64,000 nucleotides of DNA, taken from NCBI GenBank assembly GCA_035271585.1, contig DATERL010000043.1:6449-70448 (forward strand). Direction: 5' to 3'. This DNA comes from Roseimarinus sp035271585 (GTDB taxonomy: Bacteria > Bacteroidota > Bacteroidia > Bacteroidales > Prolixibacteraceae). Both the position numbers and the translations under genes were made by a program. Positions 35,894-45,466 of this stretch are shown piece after piece. The notes under the pieces are model-generated. The model searched no databases, had not been told where the DNA came from, and was given only the letters and a program-made list of their open reading frames with translations. Positions within the stretch are counted from its first letter, which is position 1; each line of letters opens with the position of its first letter.

Positions 35894-37273
35894 ATGAAAC
35901 GAATTGCCATTATTATTCTATTCTTTATATTTTTCTATTCTGTTTTTTCTCAAAACAATTCTAACTTAACAGTACAATTTGAATCATTGGCTTCGAGTGG
36001 TGATAAACTACCTTTCTGGCTGGTAAGCAATCAATTGGGAAAATACAATGCACAAACAAAAGCCAATCAATTAGTTTCGATTAAAGGAAAACACACTATT
36101 AACAATGCACTTAAAACACCGCTCAATTTCGAAATGGCGGCCAATGCCCTGTTAATTTATTCCAACCAATTTGAAGCGAATTTTAATGAACTTTACGCAA
36201 AAGCCCACTTATGGAATTGGAGGCTCGAAGGAGGTTTGTTTCAAGAACCCGTATATTTCAATCATCTTTCATCAACCAACGGAAGCATAGACCGAAGTAA
36301 CAACAACAGGCCCTATCCCAGAATACGATTAACAACCAACGAGTTTATTCCTTTTCTGTTTTGGAAAAGCTGGTTCAGCTTTAAAGCCGAATACGACGAA
36401 GGAATATTGAACGATGAACGCGTGGTTGAAAATACCCGACTGCACCACAAATCACTTCACCTTAAAGTGAAAATTGCACAAAAAATAGGGGTTTCGGTTG
36501 GACTGAACCACTATGTTATGTGGGGAGGTATTTTACCCAATGATGTCGAATTACCATCATCGTTAAAAGACTATATAACCTACGTTACAGGCGGTGCCGG
36601 AACCAGTAATTTCCCAACTACCGACCAACAAAATGTAGCCGGCAACCAACTGGGAAGCTATCATATACAAATCGATTTCCCACTAATAGAACAACATGTA
36701 ACCTTTTACGTGAACCATCCATTTGAAGATCATTCGGGCATGGAATTCGATAACCGTCGCGATAACCTGTACGGCATTTTTGTTAAATTTAAAGGGCAAG
36801 GAATAATTAACAAGGTGATGTACGAACACATGTATACCATTCACCAAAGTGGTCACATACATGAGTTTGGCGTAATGCGTGGGCGCGATAATTATTTCAA
36901 CCATGGTTACTATAGAACTGGATTTACTTATAAGGGATATACCTTAGCATCGCCATTATTTTCGCCGGTAAATAGTTTGAGTAATCAACAAGCCATTGAA
37001 AACAACCGCGTTTCGATGCACCATATTGGACTGGCCGGAACAATAAACAATAACTTTTCGTGGGATGGTAAATTCACTTTCTCAAGCAACCTGGGAACCT
37101 ATAACATTCCCTACGAAGAACCCAGAAATCAGTTTTCATCATTGTTGAATATCTGCTATCAAAACAACAAGCTACCCCTTGACATTTCGCTTAGCATTGC
37201 AGCCGATTTTGGACAGATGTATGAAAATAGAGTTGGTGGATTAATCAGAATTTCAAAAAATATTTTCCCATAA
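35894..37273 (+). CDS. Capsule assembly Wzi-family outer membrane protein
   Basis: 459-aa exported protein (signal peptide ending YSVFSQ) with the alternating short beta strands of an outer membrane barrel. Family features are the N-terminal SLASSGDKLPFWLVSNQLGKY segment, the LEGGLFQEPVYFNHLSSTNGS region and a terminal aromatic-rich strand (GLIRISKNIF). Wzi proteins attach or organise capsule at the cell surface. It follows the WecA-type gene in the same transcript and ends at a strong terminator. Confidence 0.82.
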   Translation: MKRIAIIILFFIFFYSVFSQNNSNLTVQFESLASSGDKLPFWLVSNQLGKYNAQTKANQLVSIKGKHTINNALKTPLNFEMAANALLIYSNQFEANFNELYAKAHLWNWRLEGGLFQEPVYFNHLSSTNGSIDRSNNNRPYPRIRLTTNEFIPFLFWKSWFSFKAEYDEGILNDERVVENTRLHHKSLHLKVKIAQKIGVSVGLNHYVMWGGILPNDVELPSSLKDYITYVTGGAGTSNFPTTDQQNVAGNQLGSYHIQIDFPLIEQHVTFYVNHPFEDHSGMEFDNRRDNLYGIFVKFKGQGIINKVMYEHMYTIHQSGHIHEFGVMRGRDNYFNHGYYRTGFTYKGYTLASPLFSPVNSLSNQQAIENNRVSMHHIGLAGTINNNFSWDGKFTFSSNLGTYNIPYEEPRNQFSSLLNICYQNNKLPLDISLSIAADFGQMYENRVGGLIRISKNIFP

Positions 37274-37274
37274 A

Positions 37275-37304
37275 AAAAGCCTGAAGAGTACACTCCAGGC
37301 TTTT
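37275..37304. terminator. Intrinsic terminator between Wzi gene and the 3-keto operon
   Basis: AAAAGCCTG / CAGGCTTTT perfect stem with a 12-nt loop, A- and T-runs on both sides; serves both convergent transcripts. Confidence 0.88.
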
Positions 37305-37324
37305 CATATTCTATTTCGAAAGAA

Positions 37325-38176
37325 CTATTTTACGTATTCGGCTTTCATTAAAAAGTCGTAGCTCATTTTAACACTAACCAAAGGTTCATAGTCATATTGT
37401 TCAACTTCAACAATAAGATGTTGCATACCTGACATTTCGGCTAAAGCGAACATCGATTCAAAATCCATATTGCCACTTTCGCCCAATTCTTTTTCGTCCT
37501 TAACATGCCAAAGCAAGAAACGACCCGGATAATTGGTAAAATATTCGATTGGATTTTTTCCACCTACAACAATCCAGTACAGGTCAGGTTGAAAAAACAC
37601 CTTCTCGGGATCGGTATTTTGTAACATATAATCGTAACGAACCATACCATCAACAGGATTATTAAATTCGCCATCGTGGTTGTGATAACCGAAACGGATG
37701 CCGTTGGAATTACATTTTTCGCCAACAATATTGAAATATTCGCAATAGCTTTGTAAATCTTCAATTGAGCCATATCCCTTTTGATCCATAAACGGCTGAA
37801 CGATATATTTTACTCCAGCAGCCTTATGTGCGTCGATACAAACATCCCACCACTCCATGGTTTCGCTCCATGTTGCTGAATCGGGAAGTGCTTTACCAGT
37901 GTGAGAAGCCAAAAATTCAATCCCATTATCATTGAGTAACTTTTTGAACTCTAATGGATCCATGCCATAGAATTTACCATCGGCATAACCAGCTGCTTCA
38001 ACAAAATCGTAGCCAATTTTACCAATTTCCTGAATGGTTGCAGCGGCATCATTTCTCATGTCTTCGCGAACCGACCATAATTGTAAGCCAATTTCTTTAT
38101 CGACCTTTTTCTCACATGAAATTAAGGTAGATGAAAGTAATAATGCTATTACTAAATAACTTAAATTTTTTATCAT
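37325..38176 (-). CDS. Lipoprotein sugar isomerase/epimerase (AP-endonuclease-2-type TIM barrel)
   Basis: 283-aa protein with a lipoprotein signal (LLSSTLISC, Cys at about 21) and a xylose-isomerase-like barrel: IGLQLWSVREDM, GYDFVEAAGYADG, RFGYHNHDGEF, VFFQPDLYWIVVGG, WHVKDEK and HLIVEVEQYD. The His, Asp and Glu in these strands are the expected metal ligands. Last gene of the minus-strand operon; its start overlaps the DUF1080 gene by 4 bp (ATGA). Likely acts on keto-sugar intermediates made by the upstream oxidoreductases, outside the cytoplasm. Confidence 0.85.
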   Translation of the reverse strand: MIKNLSYLVIALLLSSTLISCEKKVDKEIGLQLWSVREDMRNDAAATIQEIGKIGYDFVEAAGYADGKFYGMDPLEFKKLLNDNGIEFLASHTGKALPDSATWSETMEWWDVCIDAHKAAGVKYIVQPFMDQKGYGSIEDLQSYCEYFNIVGEKCNSNGIRFGYHNHDGEFNNPVDGMVRYDYMLQNTDPEKVFFQPDLYWIVVGGKNPIEYFTNYPGRFLLWHVKDEKELGESGNMDFESMFALAEMSGMQHLIVEVEQYDYEPLVSVKMSYDFLMKAEYVK

Positions 38177-38913
38177 AACTCTTTAATTTTAATATTACGG
38201 AACCAAACATCGTCGCCATGGTCTTGTAAACCAATATATCCTTCGGGAGCAACATCGGCCCAATTTTCGTTTAAAGCAGGGAATTTACTATCTGCAACCA
38301 TTTCATTCCATTCGGGAGTCCACAAATGATACTCCAGAACAGTTTCGCCATTCATTTTATGAACAACAGTACCTTTGTAGCAAATAATTTCAACACTATT
38401 CCACTCGCCAACTGGTTTGGCATTTTGTGGTTTTGCTGGAATCAAATCGTACAACGAACCAGCTTTTCGGTTACCGTCAACGCCCAGAAAAGAATCTGGG
38501 TGTTTTTCGTTATCGAGCACCTGCATTTCGGGAGCAGTTTTCCAAATAGCATCGAAGTCGGGCGATTCCTGTCCAAGATAAAAGATACCTGAGTTTCCAC
38601 CTTCAGAGATTTTCCAATCTAATTTTAAGTGAAAATTTGAATATTTTTTATCAAAAAGAATATCACCACCTTCTTTTGCACCAGCCTCGCCCCGACCTGA
38701 CCCCTGGCACATTAAAGCTTCGTCGTCGATAATCCAACCTCCGGGGAAAGTTGATTGATTATAATTTCTCCATCCGTCGGCGTTTTCTCCATTAAAAAGA
38801 AGAATCCATCCTTCGGCTTTTTCTTCTTTAGTTAACTGATTACTAGTCACCTCCGATGAACAAGAAGACAACAACACAGCTACAAATACTAAAACAATTG
38901 ATATGTACTTCAT
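38173..38913 (-). CDS. DUF1080 lipoprotein (3-keto-disaccharide hydrolase/lyase type)
   Basis: 246-aa lipoprotein (VLLSSCSSEV, Cys at about 18) of the PF06439 concanavalin-like fold: WILLFNGENADGWRNY, WIIDDEALMCQGSGRGE, LKLDWKISEGGNSGIFYLGQ, TAPEMQVLDNEKHPD, GEWNSVEIICYKGTVVHKMNG and a final GYIGLQDHGDDVWFRNIKI. Members open glycosidic bonds of sugars already oxidised at C3. Its place after two Tat-exported oxidoreductases supports that role here. Confidence 0.9.
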   Translation of the reverse strand: MKYISIVLVFVAVLLSSCSSEVTSNQLTKEEKAEGWILLFNGENADGWRNYNQSTFPGGWIIDDEALMCQGSGRGEAGAKEGGDILFDKKYSNFHLKLDWKISEGGNSGIFYLGQESPDFDAIWKTAPEMQVLDNEKHPDSFLGVDGNRKAGSLYDLIPAKPQNAKPVGEWNSVEIICYKGTVVHKMNGETVLEYHLWTPEWNEMVADSKFPALNENWADVAPEGYIGLQDHGDDVWFRNIKIKEL

Positions 38914-38941
38914 ATAAATCTAGTTTTGGTTATTAATATTA

Positions 38942-40450
38942 TTAAGATGGCATTCCGGGTAATTTCCAGCCATCGCGATATTTATGCTTAATTAGTTCTT
39001 GCGAAAACTCGATGGCATTCACTGGATCGGTCATTGTTTTGTTAAAAGTGGGGTGGCCATCTTCAATTCTAAAACCATCTTCGATAATGGTTCGAATGGT
39101 TTCGTTTTCGTTAATATTGGTGAATCGCATGTTAGCACCATCCCATTCAAGTTCTTTATTTAAACCTTGCAAGCGAACGGCCAATACGCCCATCACAACC
39201 ATTTCGTTAAATGGACCAGCTTCGGAAAAATCGGATGCTGTTTTGATACGGTTTTTGGGCGACTCTTTACAAGCGCGAACCCAATCCATTTCGTGGCTCA
39301 ATTCAACCTTACGACCGACCAAAGGCAGATTAGGTTTTTCGATAGAACCATCGGGGCGCAAAATCCAAGGATTAACGCCATAGCATCCACATATCAATTT
39401 TCCTTTTGTACCGTGGAATATTACCCCACCACCAGCATCATTCATATCTTTTCCAGCAGGCCATTTATCGGGCATATTGGGTTTTAAACCACCATCGTAC
39501 CATTCTACTTCTACTTCGGGGAATTTTATTTTGATACCCTTTTCGTTTACTTTTCGTGCTGGGAATGTCAGCTTAACAGTTTGAGCCGATGGACACGAAT
39601 CGGTAAGCAATATGGTAGAACTACCTTGTGCTTTAGTAGGATATTTAAGTTTAAGACCAACAAAAACCGGGTGTAAAATATGGCAAGCCATATCGCCTAA
39701 AGCCCCAGTGCCAAAATCCCACCATCCGCGGAAATTCCATGGTGTGTAAATTGAATGATATGGACGCATTGGAGCTGGTCCAATAAAAGCATCCCAGTTC
39801 ATTGTTTCGGGAACCCATTCTCCTTGTTTAGGGCGGGGCAAGCCTTGTGGCCAAATAGGTCTATCGGTAAATGCTTCCACCTTGGTAACATCGCCAATTT
39901 CGCCGTTCCAAAGCCACGTACAGGTTTGACGAACGCCATCGGCAGAACTTCCCTGATTACCCATTTGGGTAGCCAGCTTGTGTTTTTCGGCCAATTTGGT
40001 TAATAAGCGCGATTCGTAAACCGTGTGTGTTAATGGTTTCTGAACAAAGGCATGTTTTCCCATTTCCATGGCCTGAGCAGCAACAATGGCGTGAGTATGG
40101 TCAGCAGTAGCAACAATTACGGCATCGATGTTATTGGCCATTTCGTCGTACATTTTACGAAAATCGGTATACCTTTTAGCATCAGGGTTTTCATCAAAAA
40201 CATGTTTCGCGTATTTCCAATCGGTATCGCAAAGTGCAACAATATTTTCGGTTGAACGAACTTGTTTAAGGTTGGAATTCCCCATGCCTCCAATACCAAT
40301 TACCGCAATATTGAGTTTATCGCTGGGCGCACGTTTTCCCAATCCGGCAATTACCGAGCTGGGTAAAATAGTAAAGCCCGCCGCAGCAACTGCCGAAGCG
40401 CCTAAAAATTTCCTACGGCTTAAACCGTTGTTTTCATTCTTTGTTTCCAT
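38942..40450 (-). CDS. Tat-exported Gfo/Idh/MocA oxidoreductase
   Basis: 502-aa protein. The start is the ATG at 40450 (METKNENNGL), because it places a twin-arginine signal SRRKFLGASAVAAAGF at the N-terminus; the longer reading to 40651 would run into the upstream gene. The NAD(P)-binding fold follows (LNIAVIGIGGMGNSN), with VQKPLTHTVYE giving the conserved Lys of the EKP-type motif and a C-terminal alpha/beta domain (WWDFGTGALGDMACHILHP). Tat export implies it folds with its cofactor before crossing. Predicted to oxidise a sugar hydroxyl (C3) in the periplasm. Confidence 0.9.
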   Translation of the reverse strand: METKNENNGLSRRKFLGASAVAAAGFTILPSSVIAGLGKRAPSDKLNIAVIGIGGMGNSNLKQVRSTENIVALCDTDWKYAKHVFDENPDAKRYTDFRKMYDEMANNIDAVIVATADHTHAIVAAQAMEMGKHAFVQKPLTHTVYESRLLTKLAEKHKLATQMGNQGSSADGVRQTCTWLWNGEIGDVTKVEAFTDRPIWPQGLPRPKQGEWVPETMNWDAFIGPAPMRPYHSIYTPWNFRGWWDFGTGALGDMACHILHPVFVGLKLKYPTKAQGSSTILLTDSCPSAQTVKLTFPARKVNEKGIKIKFPEVEVEWYDGGLKPNMPDKWPAGKDMNDAGGGVIFHGTKGKLICGCYGVNPWILRPDGSIEKPNLPLVGRKVELSHEMDWVRACKESPKNRIKTASDFSEAGPFNEMVVMGVLAVRLQGLNKELEWDGANMRFTNINENETIRTIIEDGFRIEDGHPTFNKTMTDPVNAIEFSQELIKHKYRDGWKLPGMPS

Positions 40451-40508
40451 GTTAAAGTTATTGGTTAATATGACTGTTAGATTTATTAAATGATTGCTAC
40501 CAAAGTTA

Positions 40509-42077
40509 TTAAATAATTCTTTCATTCTCGGCATCCCAAAATACTTTTCGGTTTTCGCGAAGAGCAATGGTTGCCATATGCGCCGTAATTCCTTCTTGAA
40601 AGGCTTGATTAATGTCGCAACTGGGCTGATTTCCCGAACGGATACACTCAATCCATTCTTTAATATGTAAATGAGTAGTATCCACTCGTTTTCCTTTCAC
40701 ATAAGTATAAAGTAACCCTCTACTTGCAAAGTATTGTTCGGTTGGCGATGTTATTGCATCGATTTGACCACTACCCGGTATATAAGTAATCATTGGCTTA
40801 TCGGGCTCCATTAAGCCTTGTTCCAATTGTTTTTTATAACGTGTTGAGTTTCGATCGGGATAAACCACTAAAGTATTTTCCATTTCCATAGAAGCATCGT
40901 GCCCCATAATTACTTTTCCACGGAAATGATCACTGGCTAAAGTAGCACTGTACATAAAAGTTAAATCACGTTCGGGGTATTCAAGAACAGCTTGAAAAAC
41001 ATCGGGAACTTCGCGTCCATCCTTATAAAAATACACACCACCCGATGCAATAGCCGAGTGAGGAATGCCCAAATTGAGCACTTGGTTAACGGCATCGAAC
41101 TCGTGCGTGAGTAAATCGCCTGCCAAGCCTGTACCATAATCCCACCAGCACCTCCAGCGAAAAAAACGTTCGAGGCTAAATGGATGGTAAGCGGTTGGCT
41201 CGATAAATTGAGACCAATCAATAGTTTTAGGATTTCCATCGGGATGAATATCGTAAACCCATGCCCCATTAGGATCATTTCGATTGGTACACACCTCGAT
41301 TAATGAAATTTTGCCCAAAATATTTTTATCGATTATTTGTTTCGCTTTGTGAAAACTATCGGTTTGACGCCCTTGATGTCCCAATTGAAAAATAATATCC
41401 GATTCTTTTACGGCCTTACGCAAGTCAAATACCTCGTCGGCAGTTCGCGTTAATCCTTTTTCGATATATACATGTTTTTGTGCTTTAGCCGCATCAATAA
41501 CCATTTGGGCGTGCCAATGGTCGGGCGTTGCAATAATTACGGCATCAACATTGTCGGCATTTAACAAATCGGTATAACGCCGATAGCGTTTTGCAGTTGA
41601 CTTCATTTTTCCATCGCTACCTAAACGATTAATGTTTGACGCTGCCATCAGCGCTTCATCGGCAAATACATCAAATAGGTCACAAACTGCTGTAATTTCG
41701 ATGTTTAAATCGTCCTGAGCCAGGTAATCGGCATAGCGTCGGTCACCAGAATTTTTCTCGGCCGACGTTATCCATTCGTCGATAACCGAAGGATGAGCAA
41801 AACCGGCTGCACGTAACAACTGTTTTCCGCGAATCCCATATCCGATAATCCCCACACGAATTGTGGTACCATCAGTTGATCGCTCTGGCTTATCGGGTAA
41901 GGTATCGTCGCCAAAATTCAAGCCCAACTCGTTTGAAATAGAACTACGTCGTAACCTTTCGGAATTCCACTTTTTATAAGCGCCATATCCAAAAGCGCCC
42001 AAAACAGGCACCGTTGCCAATCCCTTCAGCACATCCCTACGGCTTACATTTTTATTGTTCGATTTATCTTTATCCAT
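40509..42077 (-). CDS. Tat-exported Gfo/Idh/MocA oxidoreductase
   Basis: 522-aa protein with a twin-arginine signal (NVSRRDVLKGLATVPVLGAF), the dinucleotide fold (IRVGIIGYGIRGKQLL), catalytic Lys region YIEKGLTRTADE, and the C-terminal domain WRCWWDYGTGLAGDLLTHEFD. It is a paralogue of the next gene, both exported; the pair may act on different glycosides or as heteromer. DoxX lies 8 bp upstream. Confidence 0.9.
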   Translation of the reverse strand: MDKDKSNNKNVSRRDVLKGLATVPVLGAFGYGAYKKWNSERLRRSSISNELGLNFGDDTLPDKPERSTDGTTIRVGIIGYGIRGKQLLRAAGFAHPSVIDEWITSAEKNSGDRRYADYLAQDDLNIEITAVCDLFDVFADEALMAASNINRLGSDGKMKSTAKRYRRYTDLLNADNVDAVIIATPDHWHAQMVIDAAKAQKHVYIEKGLTRTADEVFDLRKAVKESDIIFQLGHQGRQTDSFHKAKQIIDKNILGKISLIEVCTNRNDPNGAWVYDIHPDGNPKTIDWSQFIEPTAYHPFSLERFFRWRCWWDYGTGLAGDLLTHEFDAVNQVLNLGIPHSAIASGGVYFYKDGREVPDVFQAVLEYPERDLTFMYSATLASDHFRGKVIMGHDASMEMENTLVVYPDRNSTRYKKQLEQGLMEPDKPMITYIPGSGQIDAITSPTEQYFASRGLLYTYVKGKRVDTTHLHIKEWIECIRSGNQPSCDINQAFQEGITAHMATIALRENRKVFWDAENERII

Positions 42078-42085
42078 AGCCCTAA

Positions 42086-42571
42086 TTACTTTTTCTTTCT
42101 GTTAAACAATAAACGATCGATACCAATTTGTTTGCCCGTAGGAAAAACCAATATGATAATAAGCACGAAAACAAAAATGAGGTTCTTGTCAACCCACATC
42201 GTATTTTCAGAAACCGGCATCAGGTATTTCACATTGATTAACGACGGATGCGACAAAAAATACAATCCAATAAGTGCGATACCCGAAATGGCCGATAAAC
42301 GCGTGAACAAGCCTAATATCAAGCCCAGTCCAATGACAATCAAACCCCAAACATTCAAAAAATCAACAATACTCATCATACTTTGATTTTCGGCTATTGC
42401 TCTAAAAATTGGTGCAAACCACCCTTGCGAATCATTTAAATAAGCAAACGAGGACCAATTTGGATTCAAAAGTTTAACCACTCCCTCGTATAAACAATAC
42501 CACCCCATTAGCACTCGCGTTGTTACCAATACAACGATTTGTACAATAGAATACTTTCCAACTCTATTCAT
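42086..42571 (-). CDS. DoxX-family membrane protein
   Basis: 161-aa protein with four predicted membrane helices; recognised by the first-helix segment RVLMGWYCLYEGVVKLLNPNW and IGLGLILGLFTRLSAISG. DoxX relatives include a subunit of a quinol oxidase and proteins linked to thiol/redox pathways. Its position inside an operon of exported oxidoreductases suggests it could pass electrons from them to the quinone pool; this is inference. Confidence 0.82.
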   Translation of the reverse strand: MNRVGKYSIVQIVVLVTTRVLMGWYCLYEGVVKLLNPNWSSFAYLNDSQGWFAPIFRAIAENQSMMSIVDFLNVWGLIVIGLGLILGLFTRLSAISGIALIGLYFLSHPSLINVKYLMPVSENTMWVDKNLIFVFVLIIILVFPTGKQIGIDRLLFNRKKK

Positions 42572-42585
42572 TTGTTCTTTATTTA

Positions 42586-43632
42586 TTAAAGTTCAATTAT
42601 TCTTTTCTCACTATTGCTTCTGCATGCCAATTCAATAATTTGAATAACCAATGCCGCATCGTTGGGTGATACGGCCAATTCTTCGTTATTTTTAATTGTA
42701 TTATAAACGTTTTCAAAATATTGGGAATAACATCCATCAATTGTTTCAATTTTTTCACGAAAGGACATCCCCTCTACTTCATAATTCAACAAAGCATATA
42801 AGTCCTCATTATCTTTACCTAAAAGTTGATTATCGGGCTTCATCCCATGCCGTAAATTATTTTCCTGTGGATCGAGACCATATTTTACAAACGAACCATT
42901 TCGACCGTGTAATGTAAAGCGAGGTCCGGTTTCTTTAACAAAAACACCGGCTTTCAATATTACTTTATGCAATGAATAATAAAGATGAATATCGAAATAA
43001 TCATCGGTACGACTATTTTTTCGATGGGTTGTTATATGGGCAAATAATGCTTTTGGTTTTCCAAACAAGCAAATGGCCTGATCGATTAAATGCGGCCCCA
43101 AATCATACAAAATACCATTTCCTTTAAATGGAATACTTTTCCACTCAACACGCTCATACAAGGGTCTGTACCTGTCAAAATGAGATTCAAATTCAATAAT
43201 CTCACCCAATTTACCTTCATTAATTATTTTTTGAAGGGTCAAGAAATCGCCATCCCAACGCCGATTATGAAAGGGCGCTAAAACCAATTTCATTTTATTG
43301 GACAATGCAATTAATTCGGAAGCTTGTGCTGAGCTGACTGAAAAGGGTTTTTCGACAATTACATGTTTACCATTTTGTAATGCTTTTTTGGCATATTCGA
43401 AATGGGTATCGTTTGGCGAAGCAACAACAACTAAGTCAATTTCAGGGTCGCTAAACAATAGGGAAACGTTATCATAAATCTTAGCTTTTGGGTACGATTG
43501 GGAAATTTCTTCAACCTGAGATGAAACAATGGCATAAATTTCCATGTAACGATGATTTTCGATAAAAGGGGAAAAAAAATAACGTCCTGAAAGGCCAAAT
43601 CCAATAATACCTACATTCAGAGTTTTACTCAT
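42586..43632 (-). CDS. Cytosolic Gfo/Idh/MocA oxidoreductase
   Basis: 348-aa protein starting at the ATG 43632 (MSKTLNVGIIGFGLSGRYFF); the upstream ATG at 43683 adds 17 residues before the conserved Rossmann start and is rejected. It has VVASPNDTHFEYA, the VEKPFSVSSAQA motif with the conserved Lys, and GILYDLGPHLIDQAICLFG. No Tat or Sec signal, unlike the two paralogues downstream, so it probably handles the imported or final sugar. First gene of the six-gene operon, divergent from the TolB-like lipoprotein gene. Confidence 0.9.
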   Translation of the reverse strand: MSKTLNVGIIGFGLSGRYFFSPFIENHRYMEIYAIVSSQVEEISQSYPKAKIYDNVSLLFSDPEIDLVVVASPNDTHFEYAKKALQNGKHVIVEKPFSVSSAQASELIALSNKMKLVLAPFHNRRWDGDFLTLQKIINEGKLGEIIEFESHFDRYRPLYERVEWKSIPFKGNGILYDLGPHLIDQAICLFGKPKALFAHITTHRKNSRTDDYFDIHLYYSLHKVILKAGVFVKETGPRFTLHGRNGSFVKYGLDPQENNLRHGMKPDNQLLGKDNEDLYALLNYEVEGMSFREKIETIDGCYSQYFENVYNTIKNNEELAVSPNDAALVIQIIELACRSNSEKRIIEL

Positions 43633-43775
43633 CGTTTTAAATTTTTCATTTCGAAAGATAATAAATAGAAGCTGTAATATCAAGGACTATTCCCATCGAA
43701 AGTTTGCATATTTTGTCAATTTTTTGTACTATTTGCTCATTTTTAATTTAAATTAGCATGAATAGATTAAATTGC

Positions 43776-43796
43776 ATTGTACAATTTACAAATTGT
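43776..43796. promoter_or_regulatory. Operator-like palindromes between divergent genes
   Basis: ATTGTACAAT (43776-43785) overlaps ACAATTTACAAATTGT (43781-43796), two symmetric sites in the 204-bp region between the oxidoreductase operon and the 43837 gene. They could be bound by one dimeric regulator controlling both directions; no regulator is encoded nearby. Confidence 0.35.
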
Positions 43797-43836
43797 TGTC
43801 AATAATTATATTTTATTCAATTAACCTTTACACATT

Positions 43837-45393
43837 ATGAAACGAACAATATTGAAGAGCTGTTTTTCTAAGTTCAAAAAACATTCGTTCAAACTTTTAC
43901 TAACCATTTATGTATTTTTATTTATGCTTCAATCGTGCAATAATCAACAGAATATGGGAATATTTGAGCAAAAAACTGACATTGGTAATCCCAAAATAGA
44001 AGGCAATTCAGTTTTCGATGAAAAAAATGGAGAGTATATTTTAAGCGGAGCTGGAGAAAATATTTGGTACTCACGCGATGAGTTTCAATTCTTATACAAA
44101 CAGATAGAAGGAGATTTCATTTTAAGGGCAAGAATGAAATTTATTGGCGAAGGAGTTAATGCTCATCGCAAAATTGGCATAATGGTACGTGAAGAATTAA
44201 ATGCCGAATCGGCTCATGTCAATGCAGTTGTACATGGCGACGGTTTAACTTCGCTTCAATTTAGAAGGGAAAAAGGACTCGACACAGAAGAAGTTAAGTC
44301 GCTTGAAATTGCCCCCAACATTATTCAAATACAACGAAAAGGCAATACATTTATCCTATCTACAGCCATCGAAGGTGAAACATTTTCAACCATTCAGGTT
44401 AATGATTTGACTTTAAAAACTCAAGCATTTGTTGGTTTATTTATTTGCTCACACGATACTGGTGTTGTTGAAAAGGCAATTTTCGACAATGTGAGGTTAA
44501 TATTTCCCGCAAAAGATGATTTCATTCCTTACCGAGACTATATCGGAAGCCATATTGAAATAATGAATATTGAGACGGGCAAAAGGCGAATTATACACAG
44601 TTCACCTTTATCGTTGCAAGCGCCAAACTGGGCGCCAAATGGAAAATCATTGGTATATAACAGCGAAGGAAAAATATATTCACTTGATATTTTATCAAAT
44701 AGAATAAGCGAAATCAACACAGGTTTTGCAATTAATAATAATAATGATCACGTTCTTTCATTCGACGGAAAATGGATGGGGATAAGTGATCATACAGAAC
44801 ACCCCGAAGGTCAATCATTGGTTTACTTATTACCCTCTTCGGGTGGAATACCTGAAAAAATCTCCAATGAAGCCCCCTCGTATTTGCATGGTTTTTCACC
44901 CGATGGTGAATATATGGTATATACTGCCGGCAGGAACAAGGCAGCACATCTCGATATCTATAAAGTGTCGATAAAAACCAAAAATGAAGAGAGATTAACT
45001 ACTGCTGAAGGATTGGATGATGGCTCGGAATATTCCCCCGATGGAAAGTACATTTATTTCAACTCAACCCGAACTGGCACCATGCAAATTTGGAGAATGT
45101 TACCCGATGGCAGCAATCAGGAACAACTTACCTTTGACGAATATAACGATTGGTTTCCACACGTTTCTCCCGATGGAAAATGGTTGGTATTTATCTCTTA
45201 TTCAAAAGAAATTGCAGCCGACGATCATCCCTTTTACAAACAAGTTTACATTAAGATAATGCCGGCAAATGGCGGAGAACCCAGAGTAATTGGCTATTTA
45301 TATGGAGGACAGGGTTCAATGAACGTTTATAGCTGGTCGCCCGATAGTAAAGAAATTTCGTTTGTCAGTAATTCTGTTATAGACGAAAAATAG
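43837..45393 (+). CDS. TolB-like beta-propeller lipoprotein with N-terminal concanavalin-like domain
   Basis: 518-aa protein with a hydrophobic signal ending LQSC (Cys at about 33). Residues ~45-230 form a DUF1349/LamG-like sandwich (GDFILRARMKFIGEGVNAHRKIGIMVRE; FDNVRLIFP). Residues ~250-518 carry TolB/PD40 propeller repeats: APNWAPNGKSLVYNSEGKIY, YLHGFSPDGEYMVYTAGRN, GSEYSPDGKYIYFNSTRTG, FPHVSPDGKWLVFISY, YSWSPDSKEISFVS. Such proteins are often found near sugar-degradation genes; role probably glycan binding at the cell surface. It is transcribed away from the 3-keto operon, with which it may share regulation. Confidence 0.82.
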   Translation: MKRTILKSCFSKFKKHSFKLLLTIYVFLFMLQSCNNQQNMGIFEQKTDIGNPKIEGNSVFDEKNGEYILSGAGENIWYSRDEFQFLYKQIEGDFILRARMKFIGEGVNAHRKIGIMVREELNAESAHVNAVVHGDGLTSLQFRREKGLDTEEVKSLEIAPNIIQIQRKGNTFILSTAIEGETFSTIQVNDLTLKTQAFVGLFICSHDTGVVEKAIFDNVRLIFPAKDDFIPYRDYIGSHIEIMNIETGKRRIIHSSPLSLQAPNWAPNGKSLVYNSEGKIYSLDILSNRISEINTGFAINNNNDHVLSFDGKWMGISDHTEHPEGQSLVYLLPSSGGIPEKISNEAPSYLHGFSPDGEYMVYTAGRNKAAHLDIYKVSIKTKNEERLTTAEGLDDGSEYSPDGKYIYFNSTRTGTMQIWRMLPDGSNQEQLTFDEYNDWFPHVSPDGKWLVFISYSKEIAADDHPFYKQVYIKIMPANGGEPRVIGYLYGGQGSMNVYSWSPDSKEISFVSNSVIDEK

Positions 45394-45466
45394 GGATCAG
45401 TTCATTATTAAGGTGGATAAAAAATATTGTTCGATCTTTTATTCCTGAATATTACACTTAAATTAT

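Noticed and set aside
40451..40651. 67-residue N-terminal extension of the Tat-exported oxidoreductase
   Set aside because: It would bury the twin-arginine signal and overlap the preceding gene; start at 40450 is preferred.
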